A stretch of 42,012 nucleotides of DNA from Chitinophagaceae bacterium (GCA_020848815.1 JADLHL010000082.1:1-42012), one strand, 5' to 3'; shown: positions 1 to 8,455, counted from the stretch's first letter. Numbers and translations: made by a program. The notes: generated from the letters alone by a model not told the origin.

Positions 1-133
1 AGCAAGCTATTTTGCCGCTGCTCCAAAGTGGTGAAAATAATCTTCAAACAGCAAAATGACCTTAACCAGCTATTTATCAATACGTTGAGGTTCCTAACCA
101 ATACCTCAGGCTGCCATGTACTAAAAAAAATAT

Positions 134-156
134 GGTACTGTGTGTTGCATAGTACC
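134..156. promoter_or_regulatory. Candidate PadR operator overlapping the -33 box
   Basis: Seen: an inverted repeat with arms GGTACTGTG (134-142) and CATAGTACC (148-156), one mismatch between arms, 5-nt spacer. It covers the putative -33 element of the padR promoter. Known: PadR-family dimers bind interrupted palindromes in their own promoters and repress them. Inferred: this is the autoregulatory site of the gene starting at 297, which also controls the downstream PspC gene if the two are co-transcribed. Confidence 0.6.
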
Positions 157-176
157 GATTAGTGCCTATATCTTTG
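145..176 (+). promoter_or_regulatory. Bacteroidota promoter for padR/pspC
   Basis: The -7 box TATCTTTG (169-176) matches TAnnTTTG exactly. TTGC at 145-148 serves as the -33 box with a 20-bp spacer. Transcription should begin near 182, giving a leader of about 115 nt before the padR ATG. Confidence 0.6.
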
Positions 177-189
177 TGTTGTCAACACG

Positions 190-266
190 AGGAAGACGGA
201 GGGGCACGAAAGCCAACCAAGAACCCACACCCGCACACTTTGATCATTCGGACTTTCCGTCTTCCT
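190..266 (+). other. Inverted repeat in the padR leader
   Basis: AGGAAGACGGA (190-200) and TCCGTCTTCCT (256-266) are perfectly complementary over 11 bp and enclose a 55-nt loop within the predicted 5' UTR. TTCGGACTT also occurs twice (248-256 and 271-279). I recognise no known riboswitch here. The stretch 1-133 upstream shows no gene. Confidence 0.45.
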
Positions 267-296
267 GACTTTCGGACTTAATAAAACACAAACACC

Positions 297-686
297 ATGA
301 ACATTGAAAACACCGCCAGTCAGATGCGCAAGGGAGTGCTGGAGTTTTGTGTGCTATCGGTGATAAGCAAGGGTGAGGCCTACCCGAGTGATATCATTGA
401 GCAGATGAAAGCTGCCAACTTCCAATTGCTGGAAGGAACACTGTACCCACTACTCACACGACTCAAAAATTCGGGTATGCTCAACTACCGCTGGGTAGAA
501 AGTAGTAGCGGCCCGCCCCGCAAGTATTTCAGCCTTACCGACAAAGGGCTGGCCTTTTATCAGGAACTGGAAAGCACCTGGCAAGAAATGGCCAACGCCG
601 TCAACAGTGTCATTCACAGCACCCCCCTCACACCGCCACCAGAAATGACAACCGCAAACACAAGCACACAACAACACGAAGCCTAA
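297..686 (+). CDS. PadR family transcriptional regulator
   Basis: This 129-residue protein has a PadR-type winged-helix domain over about residues 8-95: an opening helix (GVLEFCVLSVI), a recognition region around LLEGTLYPLLTRL, and a wing ending in GPPRKYFSLTDKG. The C-terminal tail is Thr/Pro-rich and short, so it belongs to the small PadR subgroup without a long dimerisation domain. PadR proteins are usually repressors that respond to small molecules or envelope stress. It sits 99 bp upstream of a PspC-domain gene in the same direction, a pairing common in Bacteroidota (from memory), so the PspC protein is its most likely target along with itself. A palindrome at 134-156 overlaps its promoter. 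The ligand is unknown. Confidence 0.92.
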   Translation: MNIENTASQMRKGVLEFCVLSVISKGEAYPSDIIEQMKAANFQLLEGTLYPLLTRLKNSGMLNYRWVESSSGPPRKYFSLTDKGLAFYQELESTWQEMANAVNSVIHSTPLTPPPEMTTANTSTQQHEA

Positions 687-785
687 CCCACTACCCGCAC
701 CATCACACACCTACACAAGCACACTTACACCTCAACTGCTACACAAGCACTCCAACCTAAAATTTTCTCTCAAACACATTTCACC

Positions 786-2966
786 ATGAAAAAGGTCATC
801 AACATCAACTTTCAGGGCAGAGTAATACCCATCGAAGAATCTGCTTATGAGATGTTGCAAAACTATATCAGCAGCCTGCGCAACTATTTTGCCAACGAAG
901 AAGGCCGCGAAGAAATCATCAACGACATCGAAAACCGCATTGGCGAACTGTTTGGCGAAGCCCTCAAAAAAGGCGCCGCCTGCATTACCGACGATGAGTT
1001 GAACAAGATTATGAGCAATATTGGCCGCCCCGAAGACTTTGCTGCCAATGATGAAGAGGCAGGTAGCGCCAGCGGAGCTTCTGCTGCAGATTATACCCAC
1101 ACCCAACAGCAGTACAGCTACCAGCAGCAGTACCAGCAAACCACTGAGCCCAAACGCCTGTACCGCGATGAGCAAGACAAAATTTTGGCCGGTGTAGCCA
1201 GCGGCATTGCTCACTACCTCGGCATCGATCCTGCAGTGGTTCGCCTCATCTTTGCCTTCCTCTTAATTGTAGGTGGCACCGGTATTCTGCTCTACATTAT
1301 CCTTTGGATTGTATTGCCCAGCAAAAGCCTGGTAAACCATGTACGCAAACGCCTTTTTCGTGACCCCGATGATAAAGTAATCAGCGGTGTATGCGGTGGC
1401 CTCGGTAAGTATTTCGATATCAACCCTGCCATTCCCCGCGTCATTTTTGCAGCGCCATTCATCTTCGGCCTCATTACGTCTATTGGTCGCAACTTTTTTG
1501 ATGATGGACCCATTATTGTAGGCGGTTTTGGTGGCTCTACATTTATACTGGTGTACGTTATCCTCTGGATTGTATTGCCCGAAGCTCTCACCGCTTCTGA
1601 AAAGCTGGAAATGCGGGGTGAAAAAGTTGACCTCAACAGCATTCGCAACACCGTAATGAGCGACCTGCAAGGCTTTAAAGGCCGTGCCCAAAAAATGGGC
1701 GAAGACGTAAAAGTATCCGCTCAAAAAATGGGTGCCGAAATGAAAGAAACCTTTCAGGATCGTGGCCAGGCTTTTAATGCCGAAGTAAAAAAATCGAGTG
1801 GGGGTATTGGCAACGCCATCGCCATTTTGGTAAAAGCTTTTGTGTACTTCGTATTGGGTTGTGTAGCCTTCGGATTGTTTGTTGCCCTTATTGCCCTCAC
1901 CGGTGCTGGTGTTGGTGTTATGCCACTGCACGACTTCTTCCTGCAAGGCACCTCACAAAACCTGTATGCACTTGGTACGCTGGTACTGTTTGTAGGCGTT
2001 CCCATCATTAGCATATTGGTATGGTTCATACGCCGCCTTATGAAAGTGCGTACCCACAATAAGTTTATTGGCTACGCTTTTACCGCCATGTGGTTTGTAG
2101 GTTTGTTTTGCCTCATTGCCTTGTTGGGCAGTGTACGCCGCAGCTTTTCTACCCAGGTAGGTAAACGTGAAGAAATTAAAATTGAACAACCTGCCAACGG
2201 CAAACTGGAAATAGCCATTGCCGATGAACAAATTACTTACTACGACGGCTGGTTTGAAATGGATGGCCTGGTAAGTATTGATGGCGACAGCATGCACCTG
2301 AATACCGCTAAAGTAAACGTGGTAAAAAGTAAAGACAGCCTGTACCATGTACATATGATACGCATGAGCCGCGGCCGTGAACGTGAACAAGCTCAGCTGC
2401 TGGCTGAAAAAATCAACTTTCCGGTGGTACAGAAAGAAAATGTACTGTACCTGCCCGCCACTTTTACCATTGCCCGAAACGATAAATGGCGCAACCAAAA
2501 AGTGCTGATTGTGATTGAAGTGCCGCAGGGAAAAAACATCCGTATCAGCAATGAAGTAGAAGACTACGATTTTTTCAGCATCGACTTTGGCCGCAGCCGC
2601 CGTGGCTTTAGGATAGATATAGACCGCGAATGGGAAGAAGGCCTGTACTGGGAAGATGAAATAGACATGCAAATGACCGAAGACCGGCTGGAATGGGATG
2701 GTCGTGAACCTGACAGAGATGGTAACAGGTACAACAGGCTCAATCGTAACACTGATAGGGATAGAGAAACTATCATCACAGATACAAACAACGTGAAAGA
2801 ACCAGCTGCACCGGCATTACCCAACAAAAAAGCAACACCAGATAGTGTGTACCGCTACAAGCAGGCAACACAAAAAACAATAGAAACATCAACAGATGAT
2901 GCAACAGTTTCTGCTGGTGGTTTTAAACCAATGTCGCCATTAGCCAGTGTACTCAAACTGTTTTAG
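786..2966 (+). CDS. PspC domain-containing envelope protein
   Basis: This 726-residue membrane protein has two consecutive PspC domains (about 123-179 and 188-265), each starting with an Arg-rich K-R-L-[YF]-R-D motif and ending in a hydrophobic segment closed by LWIVLP. The first 95 residues form a conserved soluble N-terminal region, followed by a Gln/Tyr-rich linker (104-120). After the second PspC come an amphipathic stretch (280-340) and three to four more transmembrane segments (345-450). The soluble C-terminal half ends in an Asp/Arg/Asn-rich tail. PspC domains are tied to phage-shock or envelope-stress responses in Proteobacteria; the Bacteroidota multi-domain versions are less studied. 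It is probably co-transcribed with and controlled by the upstream PadR protein. A strong terminator follows at 3014-3048. Confidence 0.9.
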   Translation: MKKVININFQGRVIPIEESAYEMLQNYISSLRNYFANEEGREEIINDIENRIGELFGEALKKGAACITDDELNKIMSNIGRPEDFAANDEEAGSASGASAADYTHTQQQYSYQQQYQQTTEPKRLYRDEQDKILAGVASGIAHYLGIDPAVVRLIFAFLLIVGGTGILLYIILWIVLPSKSLVNHVRKRLFRDPDDKVISGVCGGLGKYFDINPAIPRVIFAAPFIFGLITSIGRNFFDDGPIIVGGFGGSTFILVYVILWIVLPEALTASEKLEMRGEKVDLNSIRNTVMSDLQGFKGRAQKMGEDVKVSAQKMGAEMKETFQDRGQAFNAEVKKSSGGIGNAIAILVKAFVYFVLGCVAFGLFVALIALTGAGVGVMPLHDFFLQGTSQNLYALGTLVLFVGVPIISILVWFIRRLMKVRTHNKFIGYAFTAMWFVGLFCLIALLGSVRRSFSTQVGKREEIKIEQPANGKLEIAIADEQITYYDGWFEMDGLVSIDGDSMHLNTAKVNVVKSKDSLYHVHMIRMSRGREREQAQLLAEKINFPVVQKENVLYLPATFTIARNDKWRNQKVLIVIEVPQGKNIRISNEVEDYDFFSIDFGRSRRGFRIDIDREWEEGLYWEDEIDMQMTEDRLEWDGREPDRDGNRYNRLNRNTDRDRETIITDTNNVKEPAAPALPNKKATPDSVYRYKQATQKTIETSTDDATVSAGGFKPMSPLASVLKLF

Positions 2967-3013
2967 TAACGTACGAATACCTTTTTTACACCTTCATTAG
3001 TTTTTAGGTTGGC

Positions 3014-3048
3014 GCCCTGCTGGTTTTTACCGGCGGGGCCATTTTTTT
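3014..3048 (+). terminator. Rho-independent terminator after the PspC gene
   Basis: GCCCTGCTGG (3014-3023) pairs with CCGGCGGGGC (3030-3039) over 10 bp with G-U pairs and a 6-nt loop. A run of seven T (3042-3048) follows. Confidence 0.75.
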
Positions 3049-3157
3049 ATACGCAGTGGCTATAAATGATTCCATGAAAAAAGTTGCGCCGGCACAAACG
3101 GGCTGCTTTATGATTCAGCTAACAAACTCTTACCAATAAGCATTGTTATCTTGTACT

Positions 3158-4465
3158 ATGCACACAATCCGCAAAGTGGTCATTATCGGTGGTGGTTTCG
3201 CCGGTTTGCAATTGGCCCGAAAACTCAATAATAAGCCCTCATTTGCAGTTACCCTCATCGACCGTTTTAACTATCATCAGTTTCAACCCTTGTTTTATCA
3301 GGTAGCTACGGGTGGGCTAGATGCCAGTAATATTTCTTTTCCGCTGCGCAAAGTTTTCCATAACAGCAAAAACGTACGCATACGACTAGATAAAGTAACC
3401 GCCATTGATACCAAATCACAAGTGGTACATACCGAACACGGTACGCAGCTTTATGACGACTTGGTGATTGCCACCGGTGCAGATACCAATTTCTTTGGCA
3501 ATGCTGATTTAGAGCAACATACCTACCCCATGAAAAGTACGGTAGAAGCTTTGCAACTACGGCATAAAATCATTACCAACTTTGAAGCGCTGCTATATAC
3601 ACAGGACCCCATTTTGCAGCAGCGATTACTTACGATTGTAGTAGTAGGCGGCGGGCCAACTGGTGTAGAACTGAGCGGCGCCATTGCCGAAATGAAAAGC
3701 TTTGTACTGCCTAAAGATTATCCTGAAATTGATTTTTCGAAAATGCGCATTTTGCTACTTGAAGGCACGGGTAAAACACTTGGTGCCATGAGCGAAAGCA
3801 GCAGCCGGCAAAGCCAGCAATACCTGCAACAATTAGGTGTAGAAGTTATGACCAATACGCTTATGGATACTTACGATGGGCAAACCATCACACTAAAAGA
3901 TGGTAAGACTATCGAAAGCGGATTGGTGATATGGGCTGCAGGCATAAAAGGCAACGTGCCCGATGGCATCGACCCTTCACTTATTGTGCGGGGCAACCGC
4001 ATCAAGGTCAACCGGTTTAATCAGGTAGAAGGTTTTAATAATGTGTATGCACTGGGCGATGTGGCATGGATGCAAACAGCCAACTATCCCAACGGGCATC
4101 CGCAGGTGGCCAATGTAGCCATCAATCAGGCAGCCAACCTTGCCAGTAACTGGCATAAATACAGCTACGATACTACCCATTGGAAAGCATACGAATACAA
4201 CGATCTCGGCAGTATGGCCACAGTTGGCCGCAACAAAGCAGTGGTTGATCTGCCATTTCCAAAATCGTCGGGAAAAAGATGGCACTTCGGGGGCTTGTTT
4301 GCCTGGTTGGTATGGATGTTTTTACACCTGATGCTGATACTCGGGGTTAAAAACAAACTCATGGTGTTTATCAACTGGATGTACAACTACCTCACTTACG
4401 ACCAAAGCCTTCGGCTTATTTTCAGAGAGTTTGACCGCGACCAACGATTAGCAGAAAATACCTGA
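3158..4465 (+). CDS. NAD(P)/FAD-dependent oxidoreductase, type II NADH dehydrogenase family
   Basis: This is a 435-residue two-dinucleotide-fold flavoprotein, close to the length of E. coli Ndh. The N-terminal VVIIGGGFAGLQLA motif binds FAD. A second GxGxxG motif (VVVGGGPTGVE) in the middle binds NADH. The C-terminal 60 residues hold a hydrophobic, Trp-rich segment expected to attach the enzyme to the inner membrane. NDH-2 enzymes pass electrons from NADH to menaquinone without pumping protons; mqnC in this window belongs to the menaquinone pathway. I chose the ATG at 3158 over an upstream TTG at 3143 because it puts the FAD motif at the expected distance. A TATCTTGT box ends 3 nt before it, so the mRNA may be leaderless. 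The 3' end meets the next gene tail to tail with a 2-bp gap. Confidence 0.9.
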   Translation: MHTIRKVVIIGGGFAGLQLARKLNNKPSFAVTLIDRFNYHQFQPLFYQVATGGLDASNISFPLRKVFHNSKNVRIRLDKVTAIDTKSQVVHTEHGTQLYDDLVIATGADTNFFGNADLEQHTYPMKSTVEALQLRHKIITNFEALLYTQDPILQQRLLTIVVVGGGPTGVELSGAIAEMKSFVLPKDYPEIDFSKMRILLLEGTGKTLGAMSESSSRQSQQYLQQLGVEVMTNTLMDTYDGQTITLKDGKTIESGLVIWAAGIKGNVPDGIDPSLIVRGNRIKVNRFNQVEGFNNVYALGDVAWMQTANYPNGHPQVANVAINQAANLASNWHKYSYDTTHWKAYEYNDLGSMATVGRNKAVVDLPFPKSSGKRWHFGGLFAWLVWMFLHLMLILGVKNKLMVFINWMYNYLTYDQSLRLIFREFDRDQRLAENT

Positions 4466-4467
4466 TG

Positions 4468-5409
4468 CTAAGCCCGGCGACCAAGCAGCAAACTGCGCCA
4501 GGTAACCGCTTCACCAGCCCGTGCTTTTTTGAAACCGGTGTTTACCAAAAAAACACCCGCTACAGTTACCAAAGCACCTACGAGTAAAAACAGGCTCCAT
4601 GCTTCCCCCAACATAAAGTGGCCGAGTACTACTGCCACCATGGGGTTGATGTATGCATAAATAGAAGCCAGTGTGGTAGGCAAATGCTGCAGCGAATAAA
4701 TGAAAGCACCAAACGTAATGATGGATCCAAACGTAACCATGTACGCCAAGGCGTACCAGGTTTGTGCTGGTATTTCTTGCAACGGCATGGCAAAGCCAGA
4801 CCCTGCAGAAATACAAGTGAGCATGAAGCCCGCTAAAAACATTTGCCAACCCAAACTATAATAGCGGTTGAGGCCAACGCTGTTGTTGGTGGTAATAACG
4901 GTACCTACAGCCCAGGTAAAAGCGGCGATAAGAGAAAGGATGATGCCGAAAGAAAAATCGCTGTTGGAAAAGTCGGCAATGTGTTCGTAAAAAATAACGG
5001 CCACACCGGCAAAGCCCAAAATCAATCCGATGCTGGCCAAAATATTGGGTTTATCGCTGCTGCCCCGTGCCCAATCTATAATAGCGACAAACAAGGGAAA
5101 GATGGCCCCAATAATAGCGGCAAGTCCGCTATTAATATACTTAATGCCCCAGGTAGTGAGGCCATTGCTGCTTACAAAAAGTAGCAGCGCCATCATAATG
5201 AGGTAGCCCCACTCTTTGCGGCTGGGCCACACAGCTTTGCCTATGGCGGCAAAAAAAATGAGGTAACACAAACCGCCCAGCAACTGGCGAATGGCAGAGA
5301 AAAACAACGGATGCACACCTTGTATACCAAACTTAGAAGCCACCCAGGTAGTACCCCACACCACCGAAGTCAGCACCAATGCCAAATATGGAAGAGCACT
5401 CTTTTTCAT
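4468..5409 (-). CDS. EamA/DMT superfamily transporter
   Basis: This 313-residue protein has about ten transmembrane helices in two EamA repeats (roughly 8-145 and 155-292). The first helix carries the typical TSVVWGTTWVASKFG pattern. DMT family members of this size usually export amino acids, their derivatives or other small metabolites across the inner membrane; the substrate cannot be read from the sequence. It lies 76 bp downstream of the aldo/keto reductase gene on the same strand. It also has its own TACCTTTG box ending 7 nt before the ATG, so it can be transcribed separately, probably as a leaderless or near-leaderless message. Confidence 0.88.
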   Translation of the reverse strand: MKKSALPYLALVLTSVVWGTTWVASKFGIQGVHPLFFSAIRQLLGGLCYLIFFAAIGKAVWPSRKEWGYLIMMALLLFVSSNGLTTWGIKYINSGLAAIIGAIFPLFVAIIDWARGSSDKPNILASIGLILGFAGVAVIFYEHIADFSNSDFSFGIILSLIAAFTWAVGTVITTNNSVGLNRYYSLGWQMFLAGFMLTCISAGSGFAMPLQEIPAQTWYALAYMVTFGSIITFGAFIYSLQHLPTTLASIYAYINPMVAVVLGHFMLGEAWSLFLLVGALVTVAGVFLVNTGFKKARAGEAVTWRSLLLGRRA

Positions 5410-5416
5410 GAAGGCG

Positions 5417-5424
5417 CAAAGGTA
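5417..5424 (-). promoter_or_regulatory. -7 box of the DMT transporter gene
   Basis: The minus strand reads TACCTTTG, a full match to TAnnTTTG, 7 nt before the start codon at 5409. I see no clear -33 TTTG at normal spacing. If used, transcription would start at or next to the ATG. Confidence 0.5.
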
Positions 5425-5485
5425 AGTGCCGCAAGGTGTTTGCTTTGTGCTAAAACATACAGCCGTTCTGTTTGCCTACACCGAT

Positions 5486-6472
5486 TTACCAGGGAGTCAC
5501 CACAGGTTTGTTTTGCAATACCGCCTCAATGCGTTGCATTACATCCGGTGTCAGCTTGGGCAATACTTCCAACGCCTGCAGGTTTTGCGTAAGCTGCGAA
5601 GCCTTGGTAGCGCCTAAAATAACAGTACTCACATTGGGGTTGGCGGCACACCACGCAATAGCCAGCGATGCCATGCTGCAACCCAGTTCTTCGGCTATAG
5701 GAACCAACTGCCGCACTTTGGCAATGCGGTCGTCGTTCAGTTGTTTATTTACCAACCACTCAAAGCCTTCCATAGCCAGGCGGCTGCCCTCAGGTATGCC
5801 ATTGTTGTACTTGCCGGTAAGCACCCCTGCAGCCAGCGGACTCCAGATAGTAGTGCCGAGGCCTATGTTGTTGAAAATATTGAGGTAGTCTTTTTCGAGT
5901 TTGGTACGGTTAAACATGTTGTACTCAGGTTGCTCCATGGTAGGACCAATCAGCCGATACCGATTGGCTACCATGTGAGCTTCTGTTATTTCCTGAGCAC
6001 TCCATTCGCTGGTGCCCCAGTACAATATTTTACCCTGTTGTATCAGGTGGTTCATCGTCCACACTATTTCTTCCATGGGCACGTTTTGGTCGGGCCGGTG
6101 GCAGAAATACAAATCGAGATAATCGGTTTGCAGGCGTTGCAAGGCTTCGTGGCAGGCTTCTACAATGTGCTTGCGGCTGAGCCCGGTTTGGTTGGGCTTG
6201 TTGTTGGGCCGGCTGCCAAAAAACACTTTGCTGCTGAGCACATAGCTGGTGCGGTCCCAACCTTTTTGCTGCAGTACACGGCCCATCATTTTTTCACTTT
6301 CACCAAAAGCGTAGCCTTCGGCATTGTCGAAAAAATTGATGCCGTTATCGTAAGCAATGCCCATGAGTTCATCGGCACTGCCATCTTCCAGCTGCTTGTG
6401 AAAAGTAACCCAACTGCCAAAACTCAGTACCGATACCTGTAAACCCGATTTGCCTAACCGACGATATTCCAT
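5486..6472 (-). CDS. Aldo/keto reductase, potassium-channel beta-subunit type
   Basis: This 328-residue (beta/alpha)8 NADPH-dependent oxidoreductase has the full catalytic tetrad: Asp49 and Tyr54 (FFDNAEGY), Lys82 (SSKVFFG) and His125 (CHRPD). The N-terminus MEYRRLGKSGLQVS and the segment ILYWGTSEWSAQEI place it near the Kv-beta/YghZ branch of the superfamily. These enzymes reduce aldehydes and ketones such as methylglyoxal; the physiological substrate here is unknown. No signal peptide is visible, so it should be cytoplasmic. The gene follows the terminator of the deoxyhypusine-synthase-like gene and precedes the DMT transporter, with which it could form a two-gene unit. Confidence 0.93.
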   Translation of the reverse strand: MEYRRLGKSGLQVSVLSFGSWVTFHKQLEDGSADELMGIAYDNGINFFDNAEGYAFGESEKMMGRVLQQKGWDRTSYVLSSKVFFGSRPNNKPNQTGLSRKHIVEACHEALQRLQTDYLDLYFCHRPDQNVPMEEIVWTMNHLIQQGKILYWGTSEWSAQEITEAHMVANRYRLIGPTMEQPEYNMFNRTKLEKDYLNIFNNIGLGTTIWSPLAAGVLTGKYNNGIPEGSRLAMEGFEWLVNKQLNDDRIAKVRQLVPIAEELGCSMASLAIAWCAANPNVSTVILGATKASQLTQNLQALEVLPKLTPDVMQRIEAVLQNKPVVTPW

Positions 6473-6494
6473 ATTGATGAAATTAAAAAGGAAA

Positions 6495-6550
6495 TAAAAA
6501 ACAGGTTGGTTGATTGATGGCCGTATTATTTGGTCAATCTACCAACCTGT
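6495..6550 (-). terminator. Terminator of the deoxyhypusine-synthase-like gene
   Basis: ACAGGTTGGTTGATTG (6501-6516) pairs with CAATCTACCAACCTGT (6535-6550) over 16 positions with one mismatch. On the minus strand the stem is followed by TTTTTTATTTCC (6500 downward), a good U-tract. Confidence 0.8.
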
Positions 6551-6646
6551 GTAAAATGGTTGTAACAAATGCCGTGGATTGTAACCCACAAAACCACTCA
6601 GACAAACAAGCTTCGTTCAGGAAAACTTGCAGCCTGCAAACTTACT

Positions 6647-7621
6647 TTACCAACCCAAGATGTACGCAAACATCAACGGTGCTACAATTGTCGCATCACT
6701 TTCTACGATGTACTTGGGTGTATGAATATCGAGCTTGCCCCAGGTAATTTTTTCGTTGGGTACTGCACCACTGTAAGAACCGTAAGACGTAGTGCTATCG
6801 CTGATTTGGCAGAAGTAACTCCAGAAAGGAACATCATGCCATTCCAAATCCTGATACATCATGGGCACCACACAAATCGGGAAGTCGCCGGCAATACCAC
6901 CACCAATCTGGAAGAAGCCAACGCCCTTGCCGCTGCTGTTTTCGCGGTACCATTCGGTCAACCAAACCATGTATTCAATACCACTTTTTACCGTGCTGGC
7001 TTTCAGTTCGTTTTTAATAACATAACTGGCAAAAATGTTGCCGGTAGTGCTGTCTTCCCAACCGGGTACTACAATCGGAATGTTCTTTTGCGCAGCGGCT
7101 ACAATCCAGCTGTTTTTGGGGTCAATTTCATAGTACTGCTCCAGCTCACCACTCAATACAGTTTTGTATAAAAACTCATGCGGAAAATAGCGTTCGCCAT
7201 TGGCTTCAGCATCTTTCCACTGCTTTACCAAATGCTTTTGCAAACGGCGGAAAGCTTCCTCTTCCGGAATGCAGGTATCGGTTACACGGTTGTAATGATT
7301 TTCGAGCAAATCCCACTCATCTTGTGGCGTTAGGTCGCGGTAGTTGGGCACACGCTTGTAGTGGCTGTGGGCTACCAGGTTCATCACGTCTTCTTCGAGG
7401 TTGGCACCGGTGCAGCTAATGATGGCAATCTTATCCTGACGAATCATTTCTGCCAGGCTGATACCCAACTCGGCGGTACTCATGGCACCAGCCAGTGTAA
7501 CCATCATTTTGCCGCCTTCGGCCAAATGTGTTTCATAGCCTTTGGCAGCATCAACAAGTGCTGCAGCATTGAAGTGACGGTAATGATGGAGAATGAATTG
7601 TGAAACGGGTCCTTTGTTCAT
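6647..7621 (-). CDS. Deoxyhypusine synthase-like protein (possible homospermidine synthase)
   Basis: This 324-residue protein belongs to the deoxyhypusine synthase family. Visible motifs are the NAD-binding stretches LAGAMSTAELG and SCTGANLEEDV, and ITWGKL near the C-terminus, whose Lys (about residue 296) corresponds to the lysine that forms the enzyme-aminobutyl intermediate. In archaea and eukaryotes the enzyme modifies eIF5A with spermidine. Bacteria have no eIF5A, and characterised bacterial relatives make homospermidine or other polyamines, so a role in polyamine metabolism is the best guess. It is transcribed alone between a promoter (7632-7663) carrying a palindrome and its own terminator. 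No other polyamine gene is in the window. Confidence 0.88.
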   Translation of the reverse strand: MNKGPVSQFILHHYRHFNAAALVDAAKGYETHLAEGGKMMVTLAGAMSTAELGISLAEMIRQDKIAIISCTGANLEEDVMNLVAHSHYKRVPNYRDLTPQDEWDLLENHYNRVTDTCIPEEEAFRRLQKHLVKQWKDAEANGERYFPHEFLYKTVLSGELEQYYEIDPKNSWIVAAAQKNIPIVVPGWEDSTTGNIFASYVIKNELKASTVKSGIEYMVWLTEWYRENSSGKGVGFFQIGGGIAGDFPICVVPMMYQDLEWHDVPFWSYFCQISDSTTSYGSYSGAVPNEKITWGKLDIHTPKYIVESDATIVAPLMFAYILGW

Positions 7622-7631
7622 TGTTTGAATT

Positions 7632-7675
7632 TAAAAGTAACCGCCTTCAGATCATGCTGCAAACCACGCAGCATG
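7632..7675 (-). promoter_or_regulatory. Promoter and palindrome upstream of the deoxyhypusine-synthase-like gene
   Basis: On the minus strand TTTG (7660-7663), a 20-bp spacer and TACTTTTA (7632-7639) form a near-consensus promoter. A perfect 8-bp inverted repeat, CATGCTGC (7653-7660) and GCAGCATG (7668-7675) with a 7-bp spacer, touches the -33 box and looks like a repressor or activator site. Confidence 0.55.
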
Positions 7676-7751
7676 AGACTTTGCGAAATATTGAGGCGCA
7701 AAAATAGTGCAATAAGGGAGGATTTTGCCTTTAGTGTTTTCGCACAACCTG

Positions 7752-7768
7752 TCCCGCATCAGGCGGGA
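7752..7768. repeat. Short intergenic palindrome
   Basis: TCCCGC (7752-7757) and GCGGGA (7763-7768) flank a 5-nt spacer. It resembles the GC-rich palindromes inserted in the tRNA-like sequence at 34334-34442 and is probably one of the genome's dispersed intergenic palindromes. Confidence 0.4.
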
Positions 7769-7805
7769 GAAGGCATGGGGTGTTATTGCCTTTTGCCTTC
7801 CGCCC

Positions 7806-7833
7806 TTTGCTTTCAGCTCCTACCGTATCTTGC
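7806..7833 (+). promoter_or_regulatory. Promoter of the AcpH-like gene
   Basis: TTTG (7806-7809), a 16-bp spacer and TATCTTGC (7826-7833). The box ends 4 nt before the ATG at 7838, so the transcript should be leaderless or nearly so. Confidence 0.4.
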
Positions 7834-7837
7834 TGCA

Positions 7838-8455
7838 ATGAATTATCTGGCGCATGCATACTGTTCGTTTCGGGAGCCGGGCTGGCTGGTGGGCAATATG
7901 ATCAGCGATTTTGTAAAAGGCAAAAAACAATACGACTATCCGCCGGCTATTTTTACCGGCATTCGGTTACACCGCCTCATCGATACATTTACCGATGCTC
8001 ATGCTGCAGTGCAGGAAGCCAAAACTGTTTTCCGGCCGCATTATCGTTTGTATGCCGGTGCTTTTGTAGATGTGAGTTTCGATTATTTCGTAGCCAACGA
8101 CCCCCGTTGTTTTGCCAACGCAGCAGCACTTGAATCCTTTGCACAGTTTACCTACCAAACCCTGCAAGACCATCATGATTTTTTGCCCGAAAAATTTCAG
8201 GGGATGCTACACTACATGCGGTTGCAAAACTGGTTGTACCACTACCGCAGTATGTGGGGTATGGAAAAAAGTTTCGGCGGCGTAGTGCGGCGCAGTCAGC
8301 ACCTCACAGATAGTGCTACAGGCTTTGCATTGTTTCAGGAGAACCTGCTCTTTTTGCAAACTTGTTACAATGCTTTCAGTGCCGATTTATGGCCCATGCT
8401 GGAGCAATGGCGAATAGCACAAATACAAAATAGTGATAAATCCTCTTTACAGTAA
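7838..8455 (+). CDS. Acyl carrier protein phosphodiesterase family protein (AcpH/DUF479)
   Basis: This 205-residue protein starts MNYLAHAY, the typical start of the AcpH (YajB, DUF479) family. The conserved metal-binding motif HRLIDTFTDAH is at residues 45-55. The E. coli enzyme removes the 4'-phosphopantetheine arm from holo-ACP, and family length is about 190-200 residues, in agreement. An in-frame extension upstream to 7625 lacks family features, so I start at the ATG at 7838. The gene overlaps the convergent acetyltransferase gene by 9 bp at their stop codons. No signal peptide is seen, so it is cytoplasmic. Whether this homologue is a true ACP hydrolase is not proven by sequence. Confidence 0.87.
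   Translation: MNYLAHAYCSFREPGWLVGNMISDFVKGKKQYDYPPAIFTGIRLHRLIDTFTDAHAAVQEAKTVFRPHYRLYAGAFVDVSFDYFVANDPRCFANAAALESFAQFTYQTLQDHHDFLPEKFQGMLHYMRLQNWLYHYRSMWGMEKSFGGVVRRSQHLTDSATGFALFQENLLFLQTCYNAFSADLWPMLEQWRIAQIQNSDKSSLQ

Noticed and set aside
711..750. 12-bp direct repeat CTACACAAGCAC in the padR-pspC gap
   Set aside because: Exact copies at 711-722 and 739-750 exist, but the gap is low-complexity AC-rich sequence, so slippage is sufficient explanation; no promoter box coincides.
1953..2672. 239-codon minus-strand frame within the PspC gene
   Set aside because: Antisense shadow of a well-supported gene, rich in aromatic and His residues without any motif.
5741..6442. 233-codon plus-strand frame opposite the aldo/keto reductase
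   Set aside because: The reductase on the minus strand has its complete catalytic tetrad; this frame has no promoter or domain.
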